Source of the DNA: Pseudomonas sp. Tri1
GTDB lineage: Bacteria > Pseudomonadota > Gammaproteobacteria > Pseudomonadales > Pseudomonadaceae
Assembly: GCF_017968885.1 (NCBI RefSeq)
Contig: NZ_CP072913.1
Coordinates: 6,240,501 to 6,304,500 of the forward strand
Direction of reading: 5' to 3'
Length of the DNA stretch: 64,000 nt
Part shown: positions 30,038 to 38,085 of the stretch, one piece after another
How the letters are laid out: the number at the start of each line of letters is the position of its first letter
Numbering within the stretch: the first letter of the stretch is position 1
Program-made: the position numbers and the translations under genes
Notes under the pieces: model-generated
Databases searched by the model: none
Told to the model about the DNA's origin: nothing
What the model saw: the letters and a program-made list of their open reading frames with translations, nothing else

Positions 30038-31120
30038 ATGCCTATTGGTCAAAGGTCAACGACCCCACAACTCATTTATCTGGTCTACGGGGCCGAGACC
30101 TATCATCAGGAAGCGCTATTCAGCATCGCCAGTGCCCTGGCCGGTCTGCGTGAAACACCGGGCGAAGCGCTGGACATCCAGGTGTTCACGGATAACCTCC
30201 TGCCCTACGAGGGGCTACCGGTACGGTTGCGCCACCTGGACAACGAAACCCGCCAGGCCTGGATCGAGCCCCATGGGTATCACTTCCGTGCCAAGCATGT
30301 GGTGATGCAAAAGGTGCTTGAAGAAGCTGAACTGGCACTGCTGATCGACACCGACACGTTCTTTCATTGCTCGCCCCTTGAACTGTTCCGTCGTGTTCAG
30401 CCAGGCACGCTGCTGTGCAATGCTTTCGGTCTGACTTATGGCGCCAACAAGGACTCGACGCTTTATCTGACCCTGGCCGACGTCATGCGCCAGCGGCAGC
30501 TGGCGGACGACGACATGCCCTTGCTGAACTCAGGTGTCATTGGTCTCAACTGCGCGGACGCGGCGGTTCTGGATCGCTCGATTGCCCTGATGGATGAGTT
30601 TTATCCTCTGGCAAATGGTGCCTACACCCTGGAAGAGCTCTGCTTGTCAGTGGCCGCCTACCGCTCAGTGCAGGTGCGTGAATGCCCGGACCTGATCCAC
30701 CACTACTGGAGCCGTAAACAGCTGTTCCGGGCCAAGACCAAAGCCTGGCTCGACAAACATCGCGCCGCCCCTATCTGCCCGCAAGCCCTGGATGAAACCC
30801 GGCAAGTGACCGCTGTCCTGCCCCGCCCTCCCACATTGCAGCGTCTGGCCTATAAATTCATCACCCTGGCATTGCCCGGTCACAAGCGGCAATTCATGCG
30901 CGAAATCCTCTACGGCTGCTATCGCCATACCAACCAGTTCGACCAGGCCTGCGCCCCGGTCTGGTGGGAAAAGGCCCTGGAGAACCTTGAACACCGCCTG
31001 AAAAAGCCCTTGGAAGACCATGAACTCAAACACTGGCTCAACCATCCGCTGATTCGCCTGGTGCTGGGCGAACGCCGCGAAGCCATCTATCAGCACCTGA
31101 TGCAGGCCAAAGGCAACTAA
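30038..31120 (+). CDS. Putative GT-A glycosyltransferase-like protein
   Basis: A 360-residue soluble protein. The start LIYLVYGAETYHQEALFSIASALAGL and the LLIDTDTFFHCSPLELF segment (DxD-like, around 107-112) resemble GT-A nucleotide-sugar transferases, with a later LNSGVIGLN motif that commonly binds substrate. The C-terminal third is basic and helical. There are no membrane segments, so it would act in the cytoplasm; donor and acceptor are unknown. GGAGGA precedes the ATG. It lies between metF and rhlE2, the place of an uncharacterised gene in P. aeruginosa, so the position seems conserved. Confidence 0.7.
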   Translation: MPIGQRSTTPQLIYLVYGAETYHQEALFSIASALAGLRETPGEALDIQVFTDNLLPYEGLPVRLRHLDNETRQAWIEPHGYHFRAKHVVMQKVLEEAELALLIDTDTFFHCSPLELFRRVQPGTLLCNAFGLTYGANKDSTLYLTLADVMRQRQLADDDMPLLNSGVIGLNCADAAVLDRSIALMDEFYPLANGAYTLEELCLSVAAYRSVQVRECPDLIHHYWSRKQLFRAKTKAWLDKHRAAPICPQALDETRQVTAVLPRPPTLQRLAYKFITLALPGHKRQFMREILYGCYRHTNQFDQACAPVWWEKALENLEHRLKKPLEDHELKHWLNHPLIRLVLGERREAIYQHLMQAKGN

Positions 31121-31175
31121 GGCGCGGTCCAGAGCGCTCTAGCTATTTGATGAGCTCTCGTCGTAACCTCAGGCC

Positions 31176-31952
31176 ATGCCCGTTATTGCCCAGTTACTGA
31201 CCGCCCTTCTCCTCTTGTGCCTGAGCCTGGCTGCCCGGGCGGAGAAGTTGCGCATTGTCACCGAAGCCTGGGCACCTTACGTCTATGAAGAGAACGGCAA
31301 AATCCTCGGACTCGACTACGAAACCACGGCAATTGTGTTCAAACGCCTGGGCATCGACGTGGAATGGCAACTCCTGCCCTGGAAGCGTTGCCTGGCGATG
31401 CTGGAACAGGGATTAGCGGACGGGGCGCTGGATATTTTTCACAGCGATGAGCGCGACGCCATGCTGCTCTATCCCAGCGAACCCCTGTCGGAGGTGGAGT
31501 TCGTGATGTTCTACGCCAACGCCCGGCCCCATCCGTTTAGCACGCTCGATGACCTGGGCGGCCTGACCGTCGGTACATCTCCCGGCTATCTGTACAGCCA
31601 GGCCTTCAGTGAATCGCCCCTGTTCAAGCGTGAAACAGCGCCGACCCACGAAGCCAACTTCGGCAAATTGCAACTGGGCCGGATCGACCTGCTCATCACT
31701 GACCGCCGGGTAGGCCGGCACGTGCTCAATCAAATGCAACTGAGCGACCAGATCACTGAAAACCCAACGGTGGTGAGCCGTCAAAGCCAATACCTGGCGG
31801 TACGGCGCAGCGCCGGGATGGATTTGCTGGTGCAACGCTTCGGTGCCGAACTCAAGCGCTTCAAGCGCGAACCGGCCTACGCCGAGCTGAGCGCCCGCTA
31901 CGGCGCCGACCTGGTAACCAAGGCAGCGGCGCCCTACCCGACGCAACGCTGA
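31176..31952 (+). CDS. Periplasmic solute-binding protein (SBP_bac_3 type)
   Basis: A 258-residue protein with signal peptide MPVIAQLLTALLLLCLSLAARA. The mature part starts EKLRIVTEAWAPYVYEENGKILGLDYE, the typical opening of amino-acid-type family 3 binding proteins. WQLLPWKRCLAMLEQGLADGALD and LGGLTVGTSPGYLYS follow. No ABC permease or ATPase gene is adjacent, so it may be an orphan sensor or a partner of an unlinked transporter. The ligand is unknown. Confidence 0.83.
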   Translation: MPVIAQLLTALLLLCLSLAARAEKLRIVTEAWAPYVYEENGKILGLDYETTAIVFKRLGIDVEWQLLPWKRCLAMLEQGLADGALDIFHSDERDAMLLYPSEPLSEVEFVMFYANARPHPFSTLDDLGGLTVGTSPGYLYSQAFSESPLFKRETAPTHEANFGKLQLGRIDLLITDRRVGRHVLNQMQLSDQITENPTVVSRQSQYLAVRRSAGMDLLVQRFGAELKRFKREPAYAELSARYGADLVTKAAAPYPTQR

Positions 31953-31997
31953 AATAAACCGTTGAGCAGCAGGAAAGCGGCGCACAGCGTTTGCTCT

Positions 31998-32219
31998 GTT
32001 ATACTCCGGCCTTCCCGCCAGGCTTACGCCCGGACGCCCGGTCTTGCAAAAGGCATCCCGACACCGCTACAGCGCAGCTTCCAGCCCGCGCGAGCCCTGT
32101 CCGGACCCGCCTTTGAGACTCGGCAGGACCGGACGGGATGACGTCTTTTTTATTGAACGTCGTTCGCGCCAGGCAAGACTATCCCATTGGGCCAGGCCCT
32201 CACTAAAACAGGATTACTC
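31998..32219 (+). promoter_or_regulatory. Promoter and long structured leader of rhlE2
   Basis: TGTTATACT (31998-32005, extended -10 TGnTATACT) would start a leader of about 205 bases. Near its middle CCCTGTCCGG (32095-32104) can pair with CCGGACGGG (32129-32137, one bulge), followed seven bases later by a T-run at 32145-32150. This resembles an internal attenuator. DEAD-box genes in several bacteria control themselves through long leaders, so autoregulation is plausible but unproven here. Confidence 0.45.
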
Positions 32220-34082
32220 ATGTCCTTTGCTTCCCTCGGTCTCTCCGAGGCTTTAGTCCGCGCCATCGAGGCCGCCGGCTACACCGAGCCTACCCCGGTG
32301 CAACAGCGGGCCATTCCCGCCGTGTTGCAAGGTCGCGACCTGATGGTCGCGGCACAGACAGGTACTGGTAAAACCGGTGGTTTCGCCCTCCCGATCCTGG
32401 AGCGGCTGTTCCCCAACGGTCACCCAGACAAATCCCAGCGTCACGGCCCGCGCCAACCGCGCGTACTGGTCCTGACCCCTACCCGCGAACTGGCAGCCCA
32501 GGTCCACGAGAGCTTCAAGGTCTACGCTCGTGACCTGAAGTTCGTCAGCGCCTGCATTTTTGGCGGCGTCGGCATGAACCCCCAGGTCCAGGCCATGTCC
32601 CGTGGCGTCGATGTTCTGGTGGCGTGCCCCGGCCGGCTGCTGGATCTGGCAGGCCAAGGCAGTGTCGATCTGTCCCACGTGGAAATCCTCGTGCTGGACG
32701 AAGCCGACCGCATGCTCGACATGGGCTTTGTCCATGACGTGAAGAAAGTCCTGGCTCGCCTGCCCGCCAAGCGCCAGAACCTGCTGTTTTCGGCGACGTT
32801 CTCCAAGGACATCACCGACCTGGCCGGCAAGCTGCTGCACAACCCGGAACGCATCGAAGTCACGCCGCCCAACACCACGGTCGAGCGCATCGAACAGCGT
32901 GTATTCCGCCTGCCGGCCAGCCACAAGCGAGCCTTGCTGGCGCACTTGATCACCGCCGGCGCCTGGGAACAGGTCCTGGTGTTCACCCGTACCAAGCACG
33001 GCGCTAACCGCCTGGCCGAGTACCTGGACAAGCATGGCCTGCCGGCCGTGGCGATCCACGGGAACAAGAGCCAGAACGCCCGCACCAAGGCCCTGGCCGA
33101 TTTCAAGGCTGGCGAAGTGCGCATCCTGGTCGCCACCGACATCGCCGCCCGCGGCCTGGACATCGACCAGTTGCCTCACGTGGTCAACTTCGAGCTGCCG
33201 AACGTCGATGAAGACTACGTGCACCGTATCGGCCGTACCGGCCGGGCCGGTCGTTCGGGCGAAGCGATCTCGCTGGTCGCGCCGGACGAAGAAAAACTGC
33301 TCAAAAGCATCGAGCGCATGACCAAGCAGAAAATCGCCGACGGCGACCTGATGGGCTTCGATGCCAGCACCATCGAGGCCGAGAAGCCTGAAGTGCGTGA
33401 ACGTCCGGACGTGCGCAACCCGCGCAACGCCCGTGGCCCACGTGGCGACGGTCCGAATGGCGGCGGTGGTGGCGGTGGCCGCAAGGACAAAGGCAAGGAC
33501 AAAGGCAAGGAAAAACCGGCCAGCAACAGCCGTGGCGAACGTCCGGCCCGCGAGCAAAAGCCTCGCGAAGGCACGCCAGCCCGTGAACAGCAGCGCCCAG
33601 CTCCACGCGCCGCAGCCGATCGCGCCCCGGACGAGTTCCTGGACGACGATATCGATAACTTCGGTAACCGCGTCGACTACGTGCCCCAGCAGAAACCGGC
33701 CCAGGGTCGCGGTCGCCGTCCGGGCGCCCCGGCACAAGGCGCTGGCGCAGGTGCACCGCGTAGCGGCCAGCCACAAGGTCGCCAGAACGGTCCACGCAAC
33801 AGCAACGGCTCGTCCACCGGCACCCCACCGGCCAAGCGCAACGGCCCGCGCAACGGTGCTCCCCGTGACGGCCAGGCCCGTCGCGAAGACACCCGCCCGC
33901 GCCGCCCTGCCCGTGACGACCAGCCTCGTCAGGAACCGGCCGTGCAGGCTCCCCGTGGCAACCAGCCGAAGATCATGCACAAGGAATCGAAAGCCGATCG
34001 CTTCCCGACGCCTGAGCAACTGGATCAACTGCCAAGCCGTCCACGGGGCGAGAAGCCAGCGCTGCTGACCCGCAATCGCTGA
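32220..34082 (+). CDS. DEAD-box RNA helicase, RhlE2-like
   Basis: A 620-residue helicase. Core motifs are in order: Q motif near [16 protein letters not shown], motif I AQTGTGKT (45-52), PTRELAAQ, motif II DEAD at Asp160, SATFS, a RecA2 domain with [21 protein letters not shown] and [10 protein letters not shown]. From about 385 onward there is a 230-residue low-complexity tail rich in Arg, Gly, Pro, Lys and Gln, containing a run of seven glycines, [11 protein letters not shown] and RNGPRNG-type repeats. It likely binds RNA or RNase E and promotes multimer formation. Length and location near metF/ahcY match P. aeruginosa PA0428 (RhlE2). The ATG at 32220 has a weak binding site (ACAGGA). Confidence 0.9.
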   Translation: MSFASLGLSEALVRAIEAAGYTEPTPVQQRAIPAVLQGRDLMVAAQTGTGKTGGFALPILERLFPNGHPDKSQRHGPRQPRVLVLTPTRELAAQVHESFKVYARDLKFVSACIFGGVGMNPQVQAMSRGVDVLVACPGRLLDLAGQGSVDLSHVEILVLDEADRMLDMGFVHDVKKVLARLPAKRQNLLFSATFSKDITDLAGKLLHNPERIEVTPPNTTVERIEQRVFRLPASHKRALLAHLITAGAWEQVLVFTRTKHGANRLAEYLDKHGLPAVAIHGNKSQNARTKALADFKAGEVRILVATDIAARGLDIDQLPHVVNFELPNVDEDYVHRIGRTGRAGRSGEAISLVAPDEEKLLKSIERMTKQKIADGDLMGFDASTIEAEKPEVRERPDVRNPRNARGPRGDGPNGGGGGGGRKDKGKDKGKEKPASNSRGERPAREQKPREGTPAREQQRPAPRAAADRAPDEFLDDDIDNFGNRVDYVPQQKPAQGRGRRPGAPAQGAGAGAPRSGQPQGRQNGPRNSNGSSTGTPPAKRNGPRNGAPRDGQARREDTRPRRPARDDQPRQEPAVQAPRGNQPKIMHKESKADRFPTPEQLDQLPSRPRGEKPALLTRNR

Positions 34083-34100
34083 GTTTTTCCAAGCCTTGGA

Positions 34101-34136
34101 AAAATGCCCCTGGTCTCGCGATCAGGGGCATTTTTG
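34101..34136 (+). terminator. Rho-independent terminator of the helicase gene
   Basis: AAAATGCCCCTG and CAGGGGCATTTTT around a 10-base loop. A smaller perfect hairpin (TTTTTCCAA/TTGGAAAAA) lies immediately before it, giving a double terminator. Confidence 0.9.
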
Positions 34137-34160
34137 TTTGATGGGACTCTGATCTAACCC

Positions 34161-34247
34161 TGTGGGAGCGAGCCTGCTCGCGATAGCGGTGGGTCAGTCA
34201 CCGCTCTTTTCATGTGCCGACCTCATCGCGAGCAGGCTCGCTCCCAC
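34161..34247. repeat. REP pair (REPIN-like)
   Basis: TGTGGGAGCGAGCC...CGCGAT at 34161-34184 and its inverted partner at 34224-34247, between two terminators of convergent genes. Confidence 0.85.
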
Positions 34248-34278
34248 AGGGGGCACTGCGTTGTCAAAATCCGCGCAA

Positions 34279-34319
34279 TAAAAAACGCCCCTGATCGCCA
34301 AGACCAGGGGCGTTTTTTG
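34279..34319 (-). terminator. Rho-independent terminator of yceI
   Basis: ACGCCCCTG/CAGGGGCGT stem with A- and T-runs at its two ends, placed after the leftward yceI stop. It can function in both directions. Confidence 0.88.
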
Positions 34320-34331
34320 TCAGTGCGAAAG

Positions 34332-34928
34332 TTATTTCGCTTTGACACCTTCAAACGAGATGTACAGCTCAACGGCGTCGGACTGTGGACCCAGGTCCAT
34401 CATCTTGCCGAAGTCAGAACGCTTGATGCTGGTGGTGCCCTCGAAGCCAGCACGGTAGCCGCCCCACGGATCCTTGCCTTCACCCAGGAACGTGGCCTTG
34501 ACCACGATTGGCTTGGTCACGCCGTGCAGCGTCAGGTCGCCGGTCACGTCTGCGGTGTCTTTACCATCAGCGTTCTTGCCGGTGGGCTTGACGCTGGTGG
34601 ACACGAACTTGGCATCGGCGAACTTGCCTACGTCCAGGAAGTCCTTGCTGGAGATGTGCTTGTCGCGCTCGGCGTGATTGGTGAACACGCTGGCGGTACG
34701 TACATTGAACTCGATCTTGCTGGCTTCAGGCTTGGCGGCGTCGAAGCTGAACTTGCCGTCGATGTCCTTGAAGGTACCGGTGATGTAGCTGTAGCCCAGG
34801 TGGCTGATCTTGAAGTCGACGAAGGCGTGCTGGCCTTCCTTGTCGACTACGTAGTCGGCAGCCATGGCCTGGCCGGCCGACAGCAGTGCAGAACCGATTG
34901 CCAGGGCGGCGAGCGTCTTTTTCAACAT
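34332..34928 (-). CDS. YceI-family periplasmic protein
   Basis: A 198-residue protein with signal [23 protein letters not shown] and a lipocalin-like beta-barrel. The opening [28 protein letters not shown], then [28 protein letters not shown] and [12 protein letters not shown], are YceI hallmarks. Family members bind isoprenoid or amphiphilic ligands in the periplasm. It matches P. aeruginosa PA0423 by context. It follows the cytochrome b561 gene by 32 bases, forming the common pair in which both are co-transcribed. The start at 34928 follows AGGAAT and begins the signal peptide. Confidence 0.92.
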   Translation of the reverse strand: MLKKTLAALAIGSALLSAGQAMAADYVVDKEGQHAFVDFKISHLGYSYITGTFKDIDGKFSFDAAKPEASKIEFNVRTASVFTNHAERDKHISSKDFLDVGKFADAKFVSTSVKPTGKNADGKDTADVTGDLTLHGVTKPIVVKATFLGEGKDPWGGYRAGFEGTTSIKRSDFGKMMDLGPQSDAVELYISFEGVKAK

Positions 34929-34960
34929 GCTTTCTATTCCTTTGGAGTCGAGGTTGAACA

Positions 34961-35512
34961 TCAGGCTTGGCGTCCCAGCATGCGCTTGAGGGTCGCGTCA
35001 CGGTCGATAAAGTGGTGTTTCAATGCTGCCAACGCGTGGAGGCCGGAAAAAATGACCAGCGCCCACGCCAGGTACAGGTGAATCTGGCCAGCGACGTCTG
35101 CCTGATCGGGCAGTCCGGACACCAGCGCGGGTACTTCAAACAGGCCAAACACCGGAATCCCGACACCGTCTGCGGTGGAAATCAGGTAACCGGCAATCAT
35201 CACGGCGAACAACCCGAGATACAGGGCACTATGGCCAAGCTTGGCGCCGATACGGGTAAGACGCCCGTAGGTTTGCAGGGTCGGCGGCGGCGGGCTGACA
35301 AAACGCCAGATCACCCGCAGCAACATGACCGCCAGCAGCACCAGGCCAATGCTCTTGTGCAGGTCCGGCGCGTCTTTGCGCCAGGTGCTGTAGTAATCCA
35401 GGCCGACCATCCACAGGCCCAGGGCGAACAGCCCATACACTGCCAGCGCAACGCCCCAGTGCACAGCGATACTGACCCAGCCATAGCGAGAAGAAGAGTT
35501 GCGTAGCTGCAT
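34961..35512 (-). CDS. Cytochrome b561
   Basis: A 183-residue inner-membrane protein with four hydrophobic helices. Histidines in [39 protein letters not shown] and KHHF are placed to hold two b hemes between helices. Such proteins pass electrons between quinol and periplasmic acceptors such as superoxide. It stands first in a two-gene unit with yceI. An imperfect dyad 45-85 bases upstream may be the operator of the pair. Confidence 0.9.
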   Translation of the reverse strand: MQLRNSSSRYGWVSIAVHWGVALAVYGLFALGLWMVGLDYYSTWRKDAPDLHKSIGLVLLAVMLLRVIWRFVSPPPPTLQTYGRLTRIGAKLGHSALYLGLFAVMIAGYLISTADGVGIPVFGLFEVPALVSGLPDQADVAGQIHLYLAWALVIFSGLHALAALKHHFIDRDATLKRMLGRQA

Positions 35513-35557
35513 TGCTCATATCCTGTAAAAACTGCGATCAAGACTAGCGAGTTATCT

Positions 35558-35596
35558 ATCGATTTAAAGCGGAAATTTTCGCTTTGAAATATCGAG
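35558..35596 (-). promoter_or_regulatory. Imperfect dyad upstream of cytochrome b561-yceI
   Basis: TCGAT..AAAGCG and CGCTTT....ATCGA lie as inverted repeats around an AT-rich centre, 47-84 bases before the start of the cytochrome b561 gene. The position fits an operator for a regulator of the b561-yceI unit; the regulator is unknown. Confidence 0.35.
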
Positions 35597-35702
35597 AAAT
35601 ACGATCATCAGTCTGGAGGGGGTGGGTTAAGGAAAGATTAAAGGCAATACGGTGCGTAATGGGCGATAGGTACACCCGGGGAGAGCCGGAGAGCTTGAAG
35701 TA

Positions 35703-35864
35703 CTAATTCACCGAGCACTCAGGCTTAAATGGGTCGATTGTGCACTTGTACGCTAGCTGCGGATCTCTCTTTGGGATCATCGGAATTGTTAAAGGGTCCC
35801 GGCATTCGCCAGATACACATCCTGAAAGTGCTACCAACATGATCATCGCTATTAGAATTTTCAT
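35703..35864 (-). CDS. Small 53-residue lipoprotein
   Basis: Reading leftward from ATG at 35864 (preceded by TGGAG): MKILIAMIMLVALSGC is a complete lipoprotein signal with lipobox LSGC. It is followed by a short mature part with two or three cysteines (GECRD, YKCTID, PECSVN) and a TAG stop. The gene is A/T-richer than its neighbours. A 66-codon frame overlapping it in another phase (35725-35925) is much less likely, because only the present frame has a signal peptide and binding site. No family is recognised; small Cys-containing lipoproteins of this kind can be entry-exclusion or bacteriocin-lysis-like, but there is no context for either. Confidence 0.6.
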   Translation of the reverse strand: MKILIAMIMLVALSGCVSGECRDPLTIPMIPKRDPQLAYKCTIDPFKPECSVN

Positions 35865-36037
35865 AAACGCTCCAGTTTTTTGAGGAGCCTAAAGCCGATG
35901 ACCGGGTGTGCTCTATCACTTCCATCCCCTTGTTTGGTGGGAAGTTTCCGATATGTCGCCGAGGCGTGTAGGACGTTAGCGCTCGTTGCGCAACCCCGGG
36001 CTCTGGGCGGCAGCGTCAGTGCACGCCTAATGCCGGA
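35865..36037. other. Spacer between small lipoprotein gene and amine oxidase terminator
   Basis: No gene or repeat recognised. It presumably contains the promoter of the small lipoprotein gene. Confidence 0.5.
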
Positions 36038-36070
36038 TAAAAAAACGCGGCCCTTGGGCCGCGCTTTTTT
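36038..36070 (-). terminator. Rho-independent terminator of the amine oxidase gene
   Basis: AAAAAACGCGGCCC and GGGCCGCGCTTTTTT (one mismatch) with a 3-base loop, directly after the leftward stop at 36082. Confidence 0.9.
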
Positions 36071-36081
36071 ACGCCTGAACG

Positions 36082-37839
36082 TTACTGAGCCTGGGTCTCA
36101 GTAGTCGTCGCCGGTTTGGCCACTGGCTTCTTCGCCGGTTCAGCCTTTTTCACCGGCGCCTTGGCCGGGGCTTTTTTTGCCGGGGTCTTGGCTGCCGGTT
36201 TCTTCGCCGGTGCTTTCTTGGCAGGCTCGGCTTTTACTGGGGCCACGGGCTTCGGCGCTTCCACCGGCGCAGGCGCCGGGGTTGGCGCTGGAGCAGGTGT
36301 CGGGGCTGGCGGCGCTACCGGCTCGGGTGCCTTGACCGGCTCCGGCTTCTTGTCGTCATCCGAGCCACCAAACAGGTTGCTGAAGAAGTTGCCTTTCTTC
36401 GCCGCCACCGCACCGGCCGCTGCTGCCGTTGCAACTGGCGCGACCTTGGCCGGTTCAAACGACTTGCCCGCCGCCAGGTCTTCAACCTGGCTGGCTGCCC
36501 GCTGACCGCTGCGCAACGCGCCTTCCAGGGTGCCCGGGTACAAAGTGTCGGTGTGTTCGCCGGCAAAGGCTATGCGCTGCAATGGTTTTTCCCACAGGCG
36601 CCAGTATTTGCTGATCTGGCCCGGACCAAAGGCCAGGTATGCGCCGCCCATGGACGGGTCGGTGCTGTAGCGGCGGATTTCATAACCGGTGAACGCCCCA
36701 CGTGCCTGTGGATAAAACGCGTGGAGGCGGATCAGCACCTGATCGACCATCTGCTTGTCGCCGAAGGCCTGCATCACCCGGGCGTTGTCGCCGGACAGGT
36801 TGATGACCACGTTGGCGCCGCCCTTCATGGCCGGTTCGATCCACATCATGCCCAGGCCGGTGTTGCTGTAGATCTCACCCGACATGCGCGCCTTGCTGTC
36901 CCAGACCGGGGTCTTGAACTTGAGCATGATCTGGTCGCGCCAGCCGTAGTTGGTGCCCTTGATCGCGCCTTGATGCTGGGCGTCCAGGGCTGGGGTCAGT
37001 TGGATCTTGTTCAGCGCGCGCAACGGCACGGCCAGCACCACGTAATCCGCCTGATAACCAACGCTGCCGACCTTGACGGTCACGCCGTCCTTGTCCTGGG
37101 AGATGGCCGATACCGGCGAGCTGGTCTTGATGATTTTCAGCTGTTTGACGAAGGCCTGGGCCAGGGTCGGACTGCCGCCGAGCAGGCGAGAAGCCCGTAG
37201 GTCACGGTCGGACACGCCACGATAGACCCGGTTCTGTTGTGCGAAATACAGCAGCGACAGGCGCGAAGGTTCGTCGTAGCGGGTGCGAATTTCCTGGTTC
37301 ACCAACTGACGCGCAGTGGCCGGCAGTTGCAGGCGGTCAAGCCAATTGGACACGGTGATCTGGTCCAGCGAGTGCAAGGTGCCGGTGGCCGCCGGGTTCT
37401 GCGGGTCTTCAATGGAGCGCGCCAGATCGTCCAGGGTGGTTTCGTAGCGTTTGAGGGCTTCGGCCGTTGCCGGCTGCTTGGTCGCCAGGTCAGCGGCCGT
37501 GTAGTAGGTACCGTCGATCAGATAGCTGGGGGTGCGCACGAATTCCGGGGCCGGCGTGGTGCTCAGCTTGAAGGTCGAGACGTACTTGTTCAGCACCGGC
37601 TGAGTCTTCTCGTTGCCGATCCACTCGCTCGTGGCCATGCCCGAACGACCGCCCAGGCTCGGTTTGGCTTCCAGCAGAGTCACGGCCCAACCTTTGTTCT
37701 GCAGCTCATAAGCCGCCGTGAGCCCCGCCAGGCCGCCTCCGACGACGATGGCCGTCGGTTGCTTGTCCTTGGCCAGCGCCGAAACGCTGAACAGCCCTAT
37801 CATCACCAGCGCACAGGCGCGCAGCCAACCAGCAGACAT
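36082..37839 (-). CDS. FAD-dependent amine oxidase with Lys/Ala/Pro-rich tail
   Basis: A 585-residue protein. An N-terminal signal (MSAGWLRACALVMIGLFSVSALA) precedes an amine-oxidase domain: the dinucleotide fold IVVGGGLAGLTAAYELQNKG...LLEAKPSLGGRSG, a substrate domain, and C-terminal FAD contact FAGEHTDTLYPGTLEGALRSG. From about 470 it ends in a 110-residue tail, first acidic (FFSNLFGGSDDDKKPEP), then Pro/Ala repeats, then KKAPAKKPAAKTPAKKAPAK, similar to histone H1- or AlgP-type tails. The enzyme would oxidise amines outside the cytoplasm; the substrate is unknown. By position it matches P. aeruginosa PA0421. The tail may be a cell-wall or polyanion anchor. It diverges from bioA. Confidence 0.88.
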   Translation of the reverse strand: MSAGWLRACALVMIGLFSVSALAKDKQPTAIVVGGGLAGLTAAYELQNKGWAVTLLEAKPSLGGRSGMATSEWIGNEKTQPVLNKYVSTFKLSTTPAPEFVRTPSYLIDGTYYTAADLATKQPATAEALKRYETTLDDLARSIEDPQNPAATGTLHSLDQITVSNWLDRLQLPATARQLVNQEIRTRYDEPSRLSLLYFAQQNRVYRGVSDRDLRASRLLGGSPTLAQAFVKQLKIIKTSSPVSAISQDKDGVTVKVGSVGYQADYVVLAVPLRALNKIQLTPALDAQHQGAIKGTNYGWRDQIMLKFKTPVWDSKARMSGEIYSNTGLGMMWIEPAMKGGANVVINLSGDNARVMQAFGDKQMVDQVLIRLHAFYPQARGAFTGYEIRRYSTDPSMGGAYLAFGPGQISKYWRLWEKPLQRIAFAGEHTDTLYPGTLEGALRSGQRAASQVEDLAAGKSFEPAKVAPVATAAAAGAVAAKKGNFFSNLFGGSDDDKKPEPVKAPEPVAPPAPTPAPAPTPAPAPVEAPKPVAPVKAEPAKKAPAKKPAAKTPAKKAPAKAPVKKAEPAKKPVAKPATTTETQAQ

Positions 37840-37874
37840 TCAACGAACTCCGGAGTAAACGTAGGTAATTTCAG

Positions 37875-37918
37875 TTTTTCGAGCCAGGCGGCTCTCGATT
37901 TTTCGAGCCAGTCGGCTC
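37875..37918. repeat. Tandem 24-base repeat, each unit a small hairpin
   Basis: TTTTTCGAGCCA-GG-CGGCTC (37875-37894) and TTTTTCGAGCCA-GT-CGGCTC (37899-37918) repeat with a 24-base period. Each can fold as GAGCC/GGCTC. They lie between the divergent amine oxidase and bioA genes. Confidence 0.6.
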
Positions 37919-38085
37919 AGAGACGGCGAAGAATACGTCAGCCATCAAAGCGCCGCCAGCGGCGTCTATCGCCTTGCTCAAAGTAGCGCGAACGACACAA
38001 TGGGTTGTCCCCAGGGCCGCCATTGCATAGGCTTGCGCGATTGTTTTGCCCGCGCCCGCCGCGAGCCGCCTCGAGGAGACTGTAC

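Noticed and set aside
35725..35925. 66-codon minus-strand frame in the cytochrome b561/amine oxidase interval
   Set aside because: The overlapping frame 35703-35864 has a lipoprotein signal and a ribosome site. This one has neither.
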